The notes beneath the pieces were generated by a model. It did not search any database. It worked only from the letters and a program-made list of their open reading frames with translations, and was not told where the DNA came from. Source: JAYPAN01 sp038123715 (GTDB lineage Bacteria; Pseudomonadota; Alphaproteobacteria; RS24). Taken from it: a DNA stretch of 64,000 nt. Made by a program: the position numbers and the translations under genes. This document shows positions 55,971-64,000 of the stretch, one piece after another. Positions within the stretch are counted from its first letter, which is position 1; every line of letters starts with the position of its first letter. The stretch lies in NCBI GenBank assembly GCA_038123715.1, contig JAYPAN010000007.1, forward strand, positions 3,909 to 67,908, read 5' to 3'.

Positions 55971-56999
55971 CTAACTCTGGCTGAATAGCATAATATGACG
56001 AAGCGGCACAGAAAATTTATCTTCCGTCGGTTTTTCCGACCCATCTACCAGCCCCTCGACAATCTGGCCTCCAGCCAGTTCAATATGCACCAACCATTGC
56101 CGAGCAATGGCTTTGCATTTTATGGTTTTACCGGTAAACACCAGTGCTTCTTGTTGCTCGCCGCATTGCACATCTTGAGGCCGGAAGCCAATTTGGCAGG
56201 CCGGTGCAGGTGCTGGCAGCGCAATATCACCCAAAGCACAAGACAGGCCGCCATCATGTTGCGTGGCAGCCATTAGATTAACCGGCCCGAAAATCTCAGC
56301 CGTTTCAACATCAATCGGCGTATTAAATATGTTTTCCGGCCTGTCGGTTTGCACAATCCGACCGGCGCGCTGCACGGCAATACGGTCGGCCATGCGTAAA
56401 GCGTCGGCCGCATCATGGGTGACAATCAACGCCGCCGCGCCGTTTTCGGCCAGCACACGCACAGTCAAATCCCGCATATTATCGCGCAATTGCGGGTCAA
56501 GATTGGAGAATGGCTCATCCATTAAAACGAGGCGCGGATTGGGTGCTAAAGCGCGCGCCAAAGCAGCGCGTTGCTGTTCGCCACCCGACAACATATTCGG
56601 ATAGCGCGCTTCATAGCCGGTCAGCCCGACCGCGTCGAGCATGTCGTCAATTCTTTTTTTAGCGCTGTCATGCGCCATGCCGCGCAGGCCGAATTTGATA
56701 TTTTCAGCCAGTGTCAAATGAGGAAACAGCGCATAATCCTGAAACAAAAAGCCTATGCCTCGCTTTTCCGGCGGCAACACATGGTCGGGCGATGATACGC
56801 GCACCCCGTCCAACAAAACCTCACCGTCAGACGGGGTTTCCAGCCCACCGGCAAGGCGCAGGCTGGTTGTTTTACCGCAGCCGGAATGACCCAACAAACA
56901 GACAATCTCTCCGGCGGTGACATTAAGATTAACCGCATCCACCACCTTGCGCCCGCCCAATGTGCAGGACAAATCACGCAGGCTGAGAATGTCTGTCAT
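55971..56999 (-). CDS. Orphan ABC transporter ATP-binding protein (FbpC/PotA-like)
   Basis: A 342-residue import-type ABC ATPase. It has Walker A GHSGCGKTTS near residue 33, the Q loop FQDYALFPH near 87, the signature LSGGEQQRAALARAL near 137, Walker B LVLMDEPFSNLD near 158 and the switch His in VTHDAADALRMAD near 193. A C-terminal TOBE-like region (about 235-340) fits ferric-iron, polyamine or sulfate importers. No permease or binding protein is nearby. Its ATG overlaps the scpB stop (ATGA), so it is translationally coupled to scpB. Transport substrate is unknown; the permease partner must be elsewhere. Confidence 0.85.
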   Translation of the reverse strand: MTDILSLRDLSCTLGGRKVVDAVNLNVTAGEIVCLLGHSGCGKTTSLRLAGGLETPSDGEVLLDGVRVSSPDHVLPPEKRGIGFLFQDYALFPHLTLAENIKFGLRGMAHDSAKKRIDDMLDAVGLTGYEARYPNMLSGGEQQRAALARALAPNPRLVLMDEPFSNLDPQLRDNMRDLTVRVLAENGAAALIVTHDAADALRMADRIAVQRAGRIVQTDRPENIFNTPIDVETAEIFGPVNLMAATQHDGGLSCALGDIALPAPAPACQIGFRPQDVQCGEQQEALVFTGKTIKCKAIARQWLVHIELAGGQIVEGLVDGSEKPTEDKFSVPLRHIMLFSQS

Positions 57000-57730
57000 G
57001 CGTCTCCCGCAGGGTTTTGTGCGGTTGCGGCATCCGGCAAATCCATTTCCAGCGGCTCCAGATTTTCGAGGCTGCCATCATCGCCCTCATCAAGTGGGTC
57101 TTCATTTTCATCATTATCCGGGTCAGGCAGTGGCACAGCAAAGCCCGGCGGCAAGCGGTCATCAAGTAGGCCAGCAGCTTTCAATTCTTCCAGCCCCGGC
57201 AAATCTTTCAGGCTTTCCAGTCCGAAATGGTCGAGAAACGCATCGCTTGTGCCATAGGTGACAGGCCGCCCCGGCACTTTGCGCCGCCCGCGAATTTTCA
57301 CCCAACGGCTTTCCAACAGCACATCCAGCGTGCCGCGCGATACGGAAACACCGCGAATATCTTCAATCTCGGCGCGGGTCACTGGCTGGTGATAGGCGAT
57401 AATTGCCATTGTTTCCAAAGCGGCGCGCGATAATTTTCGTTGCTGCACAATGTGTTTTTGCAGCACATGAGCCAAATCCGGCGCGGTTCTGAACGCCCAT
57501 TTGTTGCCGATTTTTACAAGGTGAAAGCCCGCTTCGGCATATTTATCGCCAAGCTCGGTCAGTGCCGCCTCAACATCAACCCCATCGGGCAGCTTGTCGC
57601 TGATATTAGACAAATCAAGCGGTTCCTCGGCGGCAAACAACACCGCCTCCACCATGCGGACATGCTCTGGCGTCGGTGCTTGCAATTCTGCTGCCTGCTC
57701 TTCCGCGCTGATATTTTCATCCATAATCAT
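56996..57730 (-). CDS. scpB: Segregation and condensation protein ScpB
   Basis: ScpB binds ScpA as the kite subunit of the SMC condensin. The 244-residue protein has two winged-helix units at about 20-190. The diagnostic blocks are MVEAVLFAAEEPLDL near 26 and LSRAALETMAIIAYHQPVTRAEIEDIRGV near 100-128, followed by YGTSDAFLDHFGLESLKDLP near 160. The C-terminal tail is acidic. AAGGA lies six bases before the ATG. It follows scpA by 29 bp and overlaps the ABC ATPase start. Confidence 0.93.
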   Translation of the reverse strand: MIMDENISAEEQAAELQAPTPEHVRMVEAVLFAAEEPLDLSNISDKLPDGVDVEAALTELGDKYAEAGFHLVKIGNKWAFRTAPDLAHVLQKHIVQQRKLSRAALETMAIIAYHQPVTRAEIEDIRGVSVSRGTLDVLLESRWVKIRGRRKVPGRPVTYGTSDAFLDHFGLESLKDLPGLEELKAAGLLDDRLPPGFAVPLPDPDNDENEDPLDEGDDGSLENLEPLEMDLPDAATAQNPAGDA

Positions 57731-57759
57731 GCCAATCCTTGTTTGTTTTCATCTGCCGG

Positions 57760-58626
57760 TCAGGACAAATCTTCGTTTGTATCGCTTGATGCGGCTGCTT
57801 GCGTTGCCGCTTTGGGGCGGGCGCGGCGCACCAGAAGCGGCTCAAAATTACTTGATTGCTGCAATTCAATGCGCCCGTCGCGGGCAAACTCCAATGCTGC
57901 GCTAAACATGCTGGCCATTGTAGTGCGGCGTTTTTCTTTTTCGCGCATATTACCCAAGGCCATCTCGCCAAGCGGTTGCCAATTATCCAGTTTGCCAAAC
58001 ATGCTTTCCATGCGGGTGCGCGCGCGCTCAATGCTCAACACATCAATTTGCGCCGGTGTCCAGCTTTGATAATGATTGCGTAAACGTTGGGTGGAATAGC
58101 TGGCCAGCACATCATACAGGCTGGCGTCATATTTGCTTTCACGGCGAATGCGTATCCCTTCGGGCATCCCATGAGGGAAAAAGTCTCGCCCCAGCAAGTC
58201 GCGCGCCATCAGCTTGGCCGCACAATCGCGCATTGCTTCCAGACATTGCAGGCGAAACACCAGCCTTGCGGCCAATTCTTCGGGGCTGGCTTCCTCGCCA
58301 TCCGGCGCAACCGGCAATAGCAGGCGCGATTTCAAATAAGCCAACCAAGAGGCCATGACCAGATAATCGGCGGCGATTTCAAGCTTCAGATTTTGCGCTT
58401 CCCGAATAAAATCGAGATATTGCTCGGCCAATTGCAAAATCGAGATTTGCGTCAAATCCACCTTTTGCGAGCGTGCCAATGTCAGCAGCACATCAAGCGG
58501 GCCTTCATAGCCGTCCAATTGCACATCCATGCCATTGCCGATACCTGCCTTTTCATAGGCGATACCCTCTGCAAATTCAGTTTGTGCCGTTTCTGTATCG
58601 ACAGAATCAGATGCGGTTTCAGTCAT
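57760..58626 (-). CDS. scpA: Segregation and condensation protein ScpA
   Basis: ScpA is the kleisin that bridges the SMC heads. The 288-residue protein has the N-terminal YEGPLDVLLTLARSQKVDLTQISILQLAEQYLDF near residues 38-72 and the SWLAYLKSRLLLP helix near 94. The C-terminal winged helix around 225-270 (EKRRTTMASMFSAALEFARDGRIELQQ) contacts the SMC head. Length is normal for Alphaproteobacteria. It starts six bases after nagZ and leads into scpB. Confidence 0.93.
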   Translation of the reverse strand: MTETASDSVDTETAQTEFAEGIAYEKAGIGNGMDVQLDGYEGPLDVLLTLARSQKVDLTQISILQLAEQYLDFIREAQNLKLEIAADYLVMASWLAYLKSRLLLPVAPDGEEASPEELAARLVFRLQCLEAMRDCAAKLMARDLLGRDFFPHGMPEGIRIRRESKYDASLYDVLASYSTQRLRNHYQSWTPAQIDVLSIERARTRMESMFGKLDNWQPLGEMALGNMREKEKRRTTMASMFSAALEFARDGRIELQQSSNFEPLLVRRARPKAATQAAASSDTNEDLS

Positions 58627-58632
58627 GGTTTA

Positions 58633-59703
58633 TTATACAGCGTTCAGCGCATCAGGAAAAACATCGCTGACAAGTTCTCCCCAATCTTGCACCAGCGCCC
58701 GTCTTTCATTTTCCGACAACGCCGTGACTGGCAAGGCTGTCAAAGCGGCATGAACCGCAGCTAGGCGCGGCACATCGGCCTGCACTTGCGGCGCCGGCAA
58801 GGCAGAGGCCACGGCTTCCATTTCGGCCATATCGCCATTGCAATGCAGCACCACATCGCAGCCGGCCGCCAAGGCTTGTTGCGTGCGGCTTGCCATATCG
58901 CCAGCCAATGCTTGCATGGATAAATCATCGCTCATCAGCAACCCGTCAAAGCCGATAATCTCGCGTATCACCTGTTCGACAATGATAGTCGAAAATGTTG
59001 AGACATGCGCTGCGTCAATCGCCTCAAACAGCAAATGGCCGGTCATGCCGAGCAGCGCGCCGCTAACTTTTCCGAAAGCGGCAAAATCAGTTTGTTTAAG
59101 AGTTTCAACAGCTTCTTCAATAATTGGTAGGTCATGATGACTGTCAACACAGGCGCGTCCGTGACCGGGTAAATGTTTGATAACCGGCAGCACGCCACCG
59201 TTTTCCAGCCCTTTTGCAAAAGCCGCACCCAGCTTGCCCACCATATCTGCGTCGCCCCCAAAGGCGCGGTCGCCAATCACATCCGACATGTCCGGCAACC
59301 CCAAATCCATGCAGGGCGCACTGCTTATATTGATGCCAAAGCGCAGTAAATCATCGGCCAGCAGACGCGCCCCAAGGCGGGCTGCATCCAAGCCGCGTTG
59401 CCGGTCTCTTTCATAAATCGCGCCATAGCACGCCGCCGGTGGGTGCGCCATAGCCAGAGGCGGTTTCACTCGCGCCACGCGCCCGCCTTCCTGGTCAATG
59501 AGGATTGGCAAATGCGGCCGCCCCGACATGTCGCGCAGGCTGTCGGTCAGTGCTTTTAATTGTGCGCCATCGCCAATGTTGCGGGCAAAAAGGATAATGC
59601 CCCAAGGTCTTGTGTCATGAAAGAAAGCGCCTTCGGCATCCGACACTTGCTTTCCGGCAATGCCGAAAATAACCGGCCGGCAATCAGGGCTGTTTGCGGA
59701 CAA
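58633..59703 (-). CDS. nagZ: Beta-N-acetylhexosaminidase NagZ
   Basis: A cytoplasmic glycoside hydrolase family 3 enzyme that removes GlcNAc from anhydro-muropeptides during wall recycling. The 356-residue protein shows KHLPGHGRACVDSHHDLP near residue 170, with the catalytic His loop, and the nucleophile Asp in GFDGLLMSDDLSMQAL near 245. ILIDQEGGRVARVKPP near 65 is also typical. The start is a TTG with AGGA 6 nt upstream and overlaps the SPOR gene end by 20 nt. No ATG suits better. It precedes scpA by six bases. Confidence 0.92.
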   Translation of the reverse strand: MSANSPDCRPVIFGIAGKQVSDAEGAFFHDTRPWGIILFARNIGDGAQLKALTDSLRDMSGRPHLPILIDQEGGRVARVKPPLAMAHPPAACYGAIYERDRQRGLDAARLGARLLADDLLRFGINISSAPCMDLGLPDMSDVIGDRAFGGDADMVGKLGAAFAKGLENGGVLPVIKHLPGHGRACVDSHHDLPIIEEAVETLKQTDFAAFGKVSGALLGMTGHLLFEAIDAAHVSTFSTIIVEQVIREIIGFDGLLMSDDLSMQALAGDMASRTQQALAAGCDVVLHCNGDMAEMEAVASALPAPQVQADVPRLAAVHAALTALPVTALSENERRALVQDWGELVSDVFPDALNAV

Positions 59704-60819
59704 GGCAGTCCTGCCCCCGTTTTTTCAGATTGGCGCAAAACACATCGGCGCTGTTGCGATTGGCAAAGCCCGGCACATTAACGCGGTAAAATATGCCCTT
59801 ATCGCCCAAATCAACCCGCAAAATCAGCGGATTGCGCCGTCCCAGCAAATCCGAATAATTGCCCTGCAAGCGACTGTAAACGCCGCGTGCCAAAGCGCGG
59901 GAGCGCGAGGCGGCAAGCTGCACCATGAAATCTTGCCTTTTGCCATTAACAACCGGTGCAGCTTTTTGTGGTGATGCAGGCGCCGATGTGGGGGGTGTTG
60001 CTCGCGCCAGTTGATTGTCAGCAGGTTTCGGAGCCGTTTTTGGAGNNNNNNNNNNNNNNNNNNNNNNNNNNNNNNNNNNNNNNNNNNNNNNNNNNNNNNN
60101 NNNNNNNNNNNNNNNNNNNNNNNNNNNNNNNNNNNNNNNNNNNNNGGAGCCGTTTTTGGAGAGGGTGCAACGGGCTGCGGGCGCGGGTTAGGTGCTGTGG
60201 CATTATCGCGATCGCTAATGCTTGGCGCGCGGTTCAGATCAGGGCGCGGCGGTGACACTTCGACCCCCGGCCTGTCTGGCAGCACGGTGATGGAATTGCC
60301 CGGCGGCAACCCGCTGTCAGGCTTTGCAGGCGGTGTTGCTGATTGCATATCCGAGGCCACATCAAGCTCGGCAAACGGGTCGGGTGTTGCGGCAATCAGA
60401 CTTTCAATCGAGCCGTCCGCATTATCGGCCGGGTCTTCGACCATTTGCGTGTCGGTTTCAGGGGCGCCACGAATAACATCATAAATCCGTAAATCATCCG
60501 GCGCACCGGCTTGCCCACCGGGAACTTCTTCCGGCGGCAGTTTGAACGGCTTGGTATCAGCCAGCACAACCGGCGGCAGGCTGCGTTGACCGGCTTCCAA
60601 ACCTTGCTGAAAAGCATAATAATAGAGCCCGCCCAGCCCCAGACAAACCAGCCCAACCAGACCGCCCAATACCGGCCATGAGGGCAGGCCGAGCCCATCG
60701 CCGCGATTATATATTTCGGCATGCGGCGAAGGATGCGCGATTTCAAGCTCCACATTGGAAGCCAGAAAATTATCGTCAAAATCATCATCCCGCCCGGGCG
60801 GTGTAGAGCTTGGGGTCAT
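59684..60819 (-). CDS. SPOR-domain membrane protein (interrupted by assembly gap)
   Basis: The window splits this gene with a 100-N gap and a 16-nt duplication. Removing both (116 nt) restores one frame of 339 aa. It has an acidic cytoplasmic N-terminus, one membrane helix (LGGLVGLVCLGLGGLYYYAF) near residues 45-65, a long Pro-rich periplasmic linker and a C-terminal SPOR domain (DFMVQLAASRSRALARG ... FYRVNVPGF) of about 75 residues. SPOR domains bind denuded peptidoglycan at the septum. The ATG at 60819 with AAAGGA upstream is preferred to a TTG at 60840. It sits between argS and nagZ, as in many Alphaproteobacteria. Confidence 0.88.
60030..60045. repeat. 16-bp direct repeat, left copy (contig overlap)
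   Basis: GGAGCCGTTTTTGGAG lies directly at the left edge of the N run and is repeated at 60146-60161. Removing one copy and the 100 N brings the SPOR protein back into frame. Confidence 0.88.
60046..60145. other. Assembly gap (100 N), probably spurious
   Basis: Exactly 100 undefined bases inside the SPOR-domain gene. The identical 16 bases at both edges and the restored reading frame after collapse indicate that no sequence is missing. Confidence 0.88.
60146..60161. repeat. 16-bp direct repeat, right copy (contig overlap)
   Basis: Second copy of the sequence at 60030-60045, starting at the first defined base after the N run. Confidence 0.88.
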
Positions 60820-60842
60820 AGCGCCATCCTTTGGAATCAAAA

Positions 60843-62588
60843 CTAGCGCAATTCGACCTCAGGTTCCACGCCGATAACATCCAATCCACAAGCCAAGACA
60901 ATGGCTGTGGCGCGCAACAAACCCAATCGCGCCAAAGTCAGCTCCGGCTTTTCTTCTTGGATGAAGCGCAATTCAGGGCGTTCCTTGCCGCTATTCCAGA
61001 GTGCATGAAACAGTGCTGCCAAATCCTGCAAATAAAAGGCCACGCGATGCGGCTCGCATGAGGCCGCCGCCGAGGCCAGCATACGCGGATAAGCCGCCAA
61101 TTGGCGCAGCAGATTCATTTCCGCGCCATCCTGCAAATGGCTGAATGTCGCATTTGTCAGCGCCGTGTCGGTTAATGCGTCAGCCGCAAAGCCCGCTTGC
61201 TGCGCGTTGCGTAATACAGAGCAAATGCGCGCATGGGCATATTGCACATAAAACACAGGATTATCGCGCGACTTTTCCTTAACCAACGAGAAATCGAAAT
61301 CAAGCGGCGCGTCATTTTTGCGGGTCAGCATGATAAAGCGCACCACATCCTTGCCGACCTCATCAACAACTTCGCGTAAAGTAATAAAGGAACCGGCGCG
61401 TTTGGACATTTTCACCGGTTCGCCATCACGCATCAGCTTGACCAAATTGCACGCGCGCACCTGCAAATCGCCCTGCCCTTGCGTAACGGCGGAAACCGCC
61501 GCCTGCATGCGCTTGATATAGCCAATATGGTCAGCGCCCCAGACATCAATCATACGGGTAAAGCCGCGATCATATTTGTATTTGTGATATGCAATATCGG
61601 GCGCGAAATATGTCCAACTGCCATCCGATTTTTTCAATGCGCGATCGCTGTCATCGCCAAATTGCGCGGCGCGGAACAAATCCTGCTCGCTGGCTTCCCA
61701 ATCCGGCGGCGGCTGTTTGCCCTTGGGCGGCTCCAAAACGCCGCGATAAATCAAATCACGCGCGGCCAGTTCGTCAAAAACAGCTTCAACTGAGCCGTCA
61801 TCATGCAAGGCCTGTTCAGAGACGAACACATCATGGCGCACCCCCAATGTCGCCAAATCATTGCGTATCATCTCCATCATCATCGGCAGAGCGACCGCTT
61901 TTGCCGCCGTCAATTGTTCGGCTTCCGGCGCGTCCAACAAAGCCGCGCCATGCGTCTGCGCCAATGCCTGCCCGACCGGCACCAGATAATCGCCGGGATA
62001 TAAACCTTCCGGAATATCGCCTATCGCCTCGCCCAATGCCTCGCGCATCCGCAAAAGCGCCGAGCGCGCCAGCACATCTACCTGCGCGCCGGCATCATTG
62101 ATATAATACTCGCGCGTTACCGCGTATCCGGCGCGCTCCAGCAGCCGCGCCAACGCATCACCGAAAACCGCACCGCGCGCATGGCCGACATGCATTGGGC
62201 CGGTCGGATTGGCTGAAACATATTCGACATTAATTGTCTCATCCTGCGCGTGAGCGACACCATAATCCGCACCGGCCTGCAATATGGCCGGCACAAGACT
62301 TTGCCAGCTAGCCGGTTGCAACCGGATATTGATAAAGCCCGGCCCGGCAATAGCGGCCTCGGCGACTTGTTCAAAATCCAACAAAGCAGGACAGATTTTC
62401 TCGGCCAGCTCACGGGGATTTACCCCCGCCGCTTTTGCCAGCACCATAGCGGCATTGGTCGCCATGTCGCCATGCGAAGGGTCACGCGGCGGCTCAACAA
62501 TCACCCGCGCCATATTGGCCTCGGCCAGTTCCGGCATAGACCGCAACACCGCCTTGATGGCGTCTTCCATTTCGGCAAATAAGTTCAT
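60843..62588 (-). CDS. argS: Arginyl-tRNA synthetase
   Basis: A class I synthetase of 581 aa. The N-terminal Add1 domain covers about 1-100. HIGH appears as GPMHVGHARGAVFGDALA near residue 132, and a KMSKS-like KMSKRAGSFITLREVV near 392. The C-terminal DALR anticodon-binding domain spans about 445-581, with FYVQYAHARICSVLRNA at its start. All match the bacterial family. It lies nine bases after dgt and 23 bp before the SPOR gene. Confidence 0.97.
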   Translation of the reverse strand: MNLFAEMEDAIKAVLRSMPELAEANMARVIVEPPRDPSHGDMATNAAMVLAKAAGVNPRELAEKICPALLDFEQVAEAAIAGPGFINIRLQPASWQSLVPAILQAGADYGVAHAQDETINVEYVSANPTGPMHVGHARGAVFGDALARLLERAGYAVTREYYINDAGAQVDVLARSALLRMREALGEAIGDIPEGLYPGDYLVPVGQALAQTHGAALLDAPEAEQLTAAKAVALPMMMEMIRNDLATLGVRHDVFVSEQALHDDGSVEAVFDELAARDLIYRGVLEPPKGKQPPPDWEASEQDLFRAAQFGDDSDRALKKSDGSWTYFAPDIAYHKYKYDRGFTRMIDVWGADHIGYIKRMQAAVSAVTQGQGDLQVRACNLVKLMRDGEPVKMSKRAGSFITLREVVDEVGKDVVRFIMLTRKNDAPLDFDFSLVKEKSRDNPVFYVQYAHARICSVLRNAQQAGFAADALTDTALTNATFSHLQDGAEMNLLRQLAAYPRMLASAAASCEPHRVAFYLQDLAALFHALWNSGKERPELRFIQEEKPELTLARLGLLRATAIVLACGLDVIGVEPEVELR

Positions 62589-62597
62589 CGCCCGCCT

Positions 62598-63788
62598 CTA
62601 CACCAAACTGTCGGAAATGTCGAACAGGCGGCGGTGTTCCTCCATCGCAAAGCGGTCGGTCATACCGGCAATATAGTCGCAAATAATCCGCGCCCGCATG
62701 GTTTTATCGTCTATTTCCGCCTGCCTGCGCCAATCCTCGGCCAGCAGGTCAGGTTCGTTGAAATACAGGTCAAACAAATCGCGGATAATCCGCCGCGCCT
62801 TGCTCATCTGGCCGTTAACAATGTGATGCCGATAGACTTGCTCATACAGGAATGCCTTTAATTCCTTTAGCTTAGGCCATAAATCATCAGAAAATCCTGC
62901 AATCGGCATATTGGCGGCGCGAATATCATCAACATGGGTCGCACCAATCGCTGCAATGCGTTTTGTCGTCTCTTCGGTCAGGTCGCGTATCATAATAGAA
63001 ATCAATTCGCGCACCAGCTCATGCCGCTGCAATTTCTCTGGCAAGTCGCCATGCTGTTGTTGCAAGGCATTAAGCACCTCACCGGTTAGCGGCAGCCCGT
63101 CTAAATCCTGCAAAGAAATAAGACCGGCGCGCAGACCATCATCAATATCATGATTATTATAGGCCACATCATCCGACAGTGCCGCCACTTGCGCTTCCAG
63201 CGAGGGATAGCTGTCGAGGCGCAAATCTTGCGCTTGGGCGTGTTCTTGAATGGCAAAGGGCAAATCCGTCAGCTTGGTGTTGCCAGTCAGCAAAGGGCCA
63301 TTATGCTTGACCAGCCCTTCCAGCGTTTCCCATGTCATATTCAAGCCGTCAAACGGGATATAGCGCTGCTCCAGCCGCGTCACGATACGCAATGTCTGGG
63401 CATTATGGTCAAAGCCGCCATAGGGCTGCATGGCGGCGTGCAGCGCATCCTCACCGGCATGGCCGAAAGCGGTATGGCCAAGGTCATGCGCCAGAGACAG
63501 GGTTTCGGTCAAATCCTCATCCAGCCCCAACATGCGCGCGACGGAGCGTCCAATCTGCGCCACTTCCAGCGAATGGGTCAGCCTTGTGCGGTAATAATCT
63601 CCAACATGGGCAACAAAGACTTGCGTTTTATGCTTCAGGCGGCGAAACGCGCCGGCATGCAAAATGCGGTCGCGATCGCGCTGAAACGGTGTGCGGGTTT
63701 TGCTTTCTGGCTCGTCATGCTGGCGACCGAGCGAGGCGGCGGGATGGCAGGCAAAGGGCGCACGGGTTACATTTAACGGGTCAATCAT
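62598..63788 (-). CDS. dgt: Deoxyguanosinetriphosphate triphosphohydrolase-like protein
   Basis: An HD-domain dNTPase of 396 aa of the Dgt-like type common in Alphaproteobacteria. The HD ligands are visible as TRLTHSLEVAQIGRS near residue 70, LSLAHDLGHTAFGHAGEDAL near 100 and DDVAYNNHDIDDGL near 210. FQRDRDRILHAGAFRRLKHKTQVF near 36 is the diagnostic N-terminal block. The enzyme degrades dNTPs to deoxynucleosides and triphosphate. It is upstream of argS; the GNAT-like gene ends 12 bp before its start. Confidence 0.93.
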   Translation of the reverse strand: MIDPLNVTRAPFACHPAASLGRQHDEPESKTRTPFQRDRDRILHAGAFRRLKHKTQVFVAHVGDYYRTRLTHSLEVAQIGRSVARMLGLDEDLTETLSLAHDLGHTAFGHAGEDALHAAMQPYGGFDHNAQTLRIVTRLEQRYIPFDGLNMTWETLEGLVKHNGPLLTGNTKLTDLPFAIQEHAQAQDLRLDSYPSLEAQVAALSDDVAYNNHDIDDGLRAGLISLQDLDGLPLTGEVLNALQQQHGDLPEKLQRHELVRELISIMIRDLTEETTKRIAAIGATHVDDIRAANMPIAGFSDDLWPKLKELKAFLYEQVYRHHIVNGQMSKARRIIRDLFDLYFNEPDLLAEDWRRQAEIDDKTMRARIICDYIAGMTDRFAMEEHRRLFDISDSLV

Positions 63789-63800
63789 CGCTCTTGTCTC

Positions 63801-64000
63801 TCAATGCGGGTCAAACGCATAGCGCAGCCGCACCATATCGCGGCACAGAATACCGTTTTCATAAATCGGTTCGGGATAATTGGCAAAGAAATCCGGCACA
63901 ATGGACACGATGCGAAAGCCAAGGCGCTGGTAAAGCCGCAATTGCGCCAGGCTGGAATTGCCCGTGCCAATCATCAGCGCATGCGCGCCGCCCGCTTGCG
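63801..64000 (-). CDS. GNAT-family N-acetyltransferase, C-terminal fragment
   Basis: Only the last 66 codons are in the window; the 5' part lies beyond 64000. The visible part reads LMIGTGNSSLAQLRLYQRLGFRI, the acetyl-CoA-fold helix of GNAT enzymes, followed by NYPEPIYENGILCRDMVRL, typical of a small GNAT subgroup. The stop TGA is at 63803-63801, 12 bp before dgt. Acceptor substrate is unknown. Confidence 0.75.
   Translation of the reverse strand, partial: QAGGAHALMIGTGNSSLAQLRLYQRLGFRIVSIVPDFFANYPEPIYENGILCRDMVRLRYAFDPH

Noticed and set aside
59824..60045. C-terminal end of the scaffold reading frame after the second N gap
   Set aside because: It is a wrong-frame translation caused by the 116-base artefact. 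The true frame leads into the SPOR domain ending at 59684.

Overview
The window is a stretch of alphaproteobacterial chromosome, probably from an uncultured or draft-assembled marine-type lineage such as a SAR116-like or Rhodospirillales relative. That lineage guess is inference from gene content and order. The evidence for Alphaproteobacteria is syntenic blocks typical of the class: ntrY-ntrX-trkA with a D-amino-acid aminotransferase and hfq, argS-SPOR-nagZ-scpA-scpB-tatABC-serS-surE-nlpD-yajC-secD-secF, and a phytoene-synthase-like gene beside trmFO. Two runs of exactly 100 N mark scaffold joins. Both are flanked by identical sequence, so both look like unmerged contig overlaps rather than missing DNA.

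Layout. 1-8.5 kb: recG (cut by the window edge), sdhE, mfd, a FrnE/DsbA-like protein, an SDR, tatD and a metallo-beta-lactamase-fold hydrolase. 8.6-12.3 kb: an unusual three-gene secreted cassette closed by a terminator. It encodes a Cys-rich pseudopilin-like protein, an 811-residue Ser/Thr/Ala-rich exported protein with Cys-bounded repeats and a lectin-like C-terminus, and a small exported protein. 12.4-21.7 kb: a DUF4170-CBS fusion, mazG, hfq, dat, trkH, trkA, ntrX and ntrY. 21.8-27.2 kb: metG-holB-tmk-dac-rlpA, for translation, replication and the cell wall. 27.2-28.2 kb: a structured intergenic region, a Calx-beta ORF that runs into the antisense strand of a tRNA-Lys gene, and that tRNA.

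28.3-34.7 kb: an accessory catabolic cassette. A minus-strand operon (alpha/beta hydrolase, VOC protein, PEP-mutase/isocitrate-lyase-family enzyme) lies opposite a plus-strand group (FAD monooxygenase, thioesterase, TauD-type dioxygenase, class I glutamine amidotransferase). 34.7-41.6 kb: tgt-queA (queuosine), a periplasmic cyclophilin, coaD, gyrA and ssb on the minus strand. 41.8-46.9 kb on the plus strand: uvrA, a PmtA-like methyltransferase broken by an in-frame stop, and trmFO. 46.9-64 kb: a continuous minus-strand block with phytoene-synthase-like, PuuD-like, secF, secD, yajC, nlpD-like, surE, serS, tatC, tatB, tatA, an orphan ABC ATPase, scpB, scpA, nagZ, a SPOR protein, argS, dgt and a GNAT fragment.

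Most genes are housekeeping: repair (RecG, Mfd, UvrA), protein export (Tat, SecDF-YajC), chromosome segregation (ScpAB, GyrA), tRNA modification and envelope turnover. The less ordinary parts are the pseudopilin cassette, the region around tRNA-Lys, the catabolic cassette, the ABC ATPase coupled to scpB, and several sequence oddities: Tgt lacking two of three zinc cysteines, GyrA with Gln at the quinolone position, NtrX lacking GAFTGA, and the broken pmtA.
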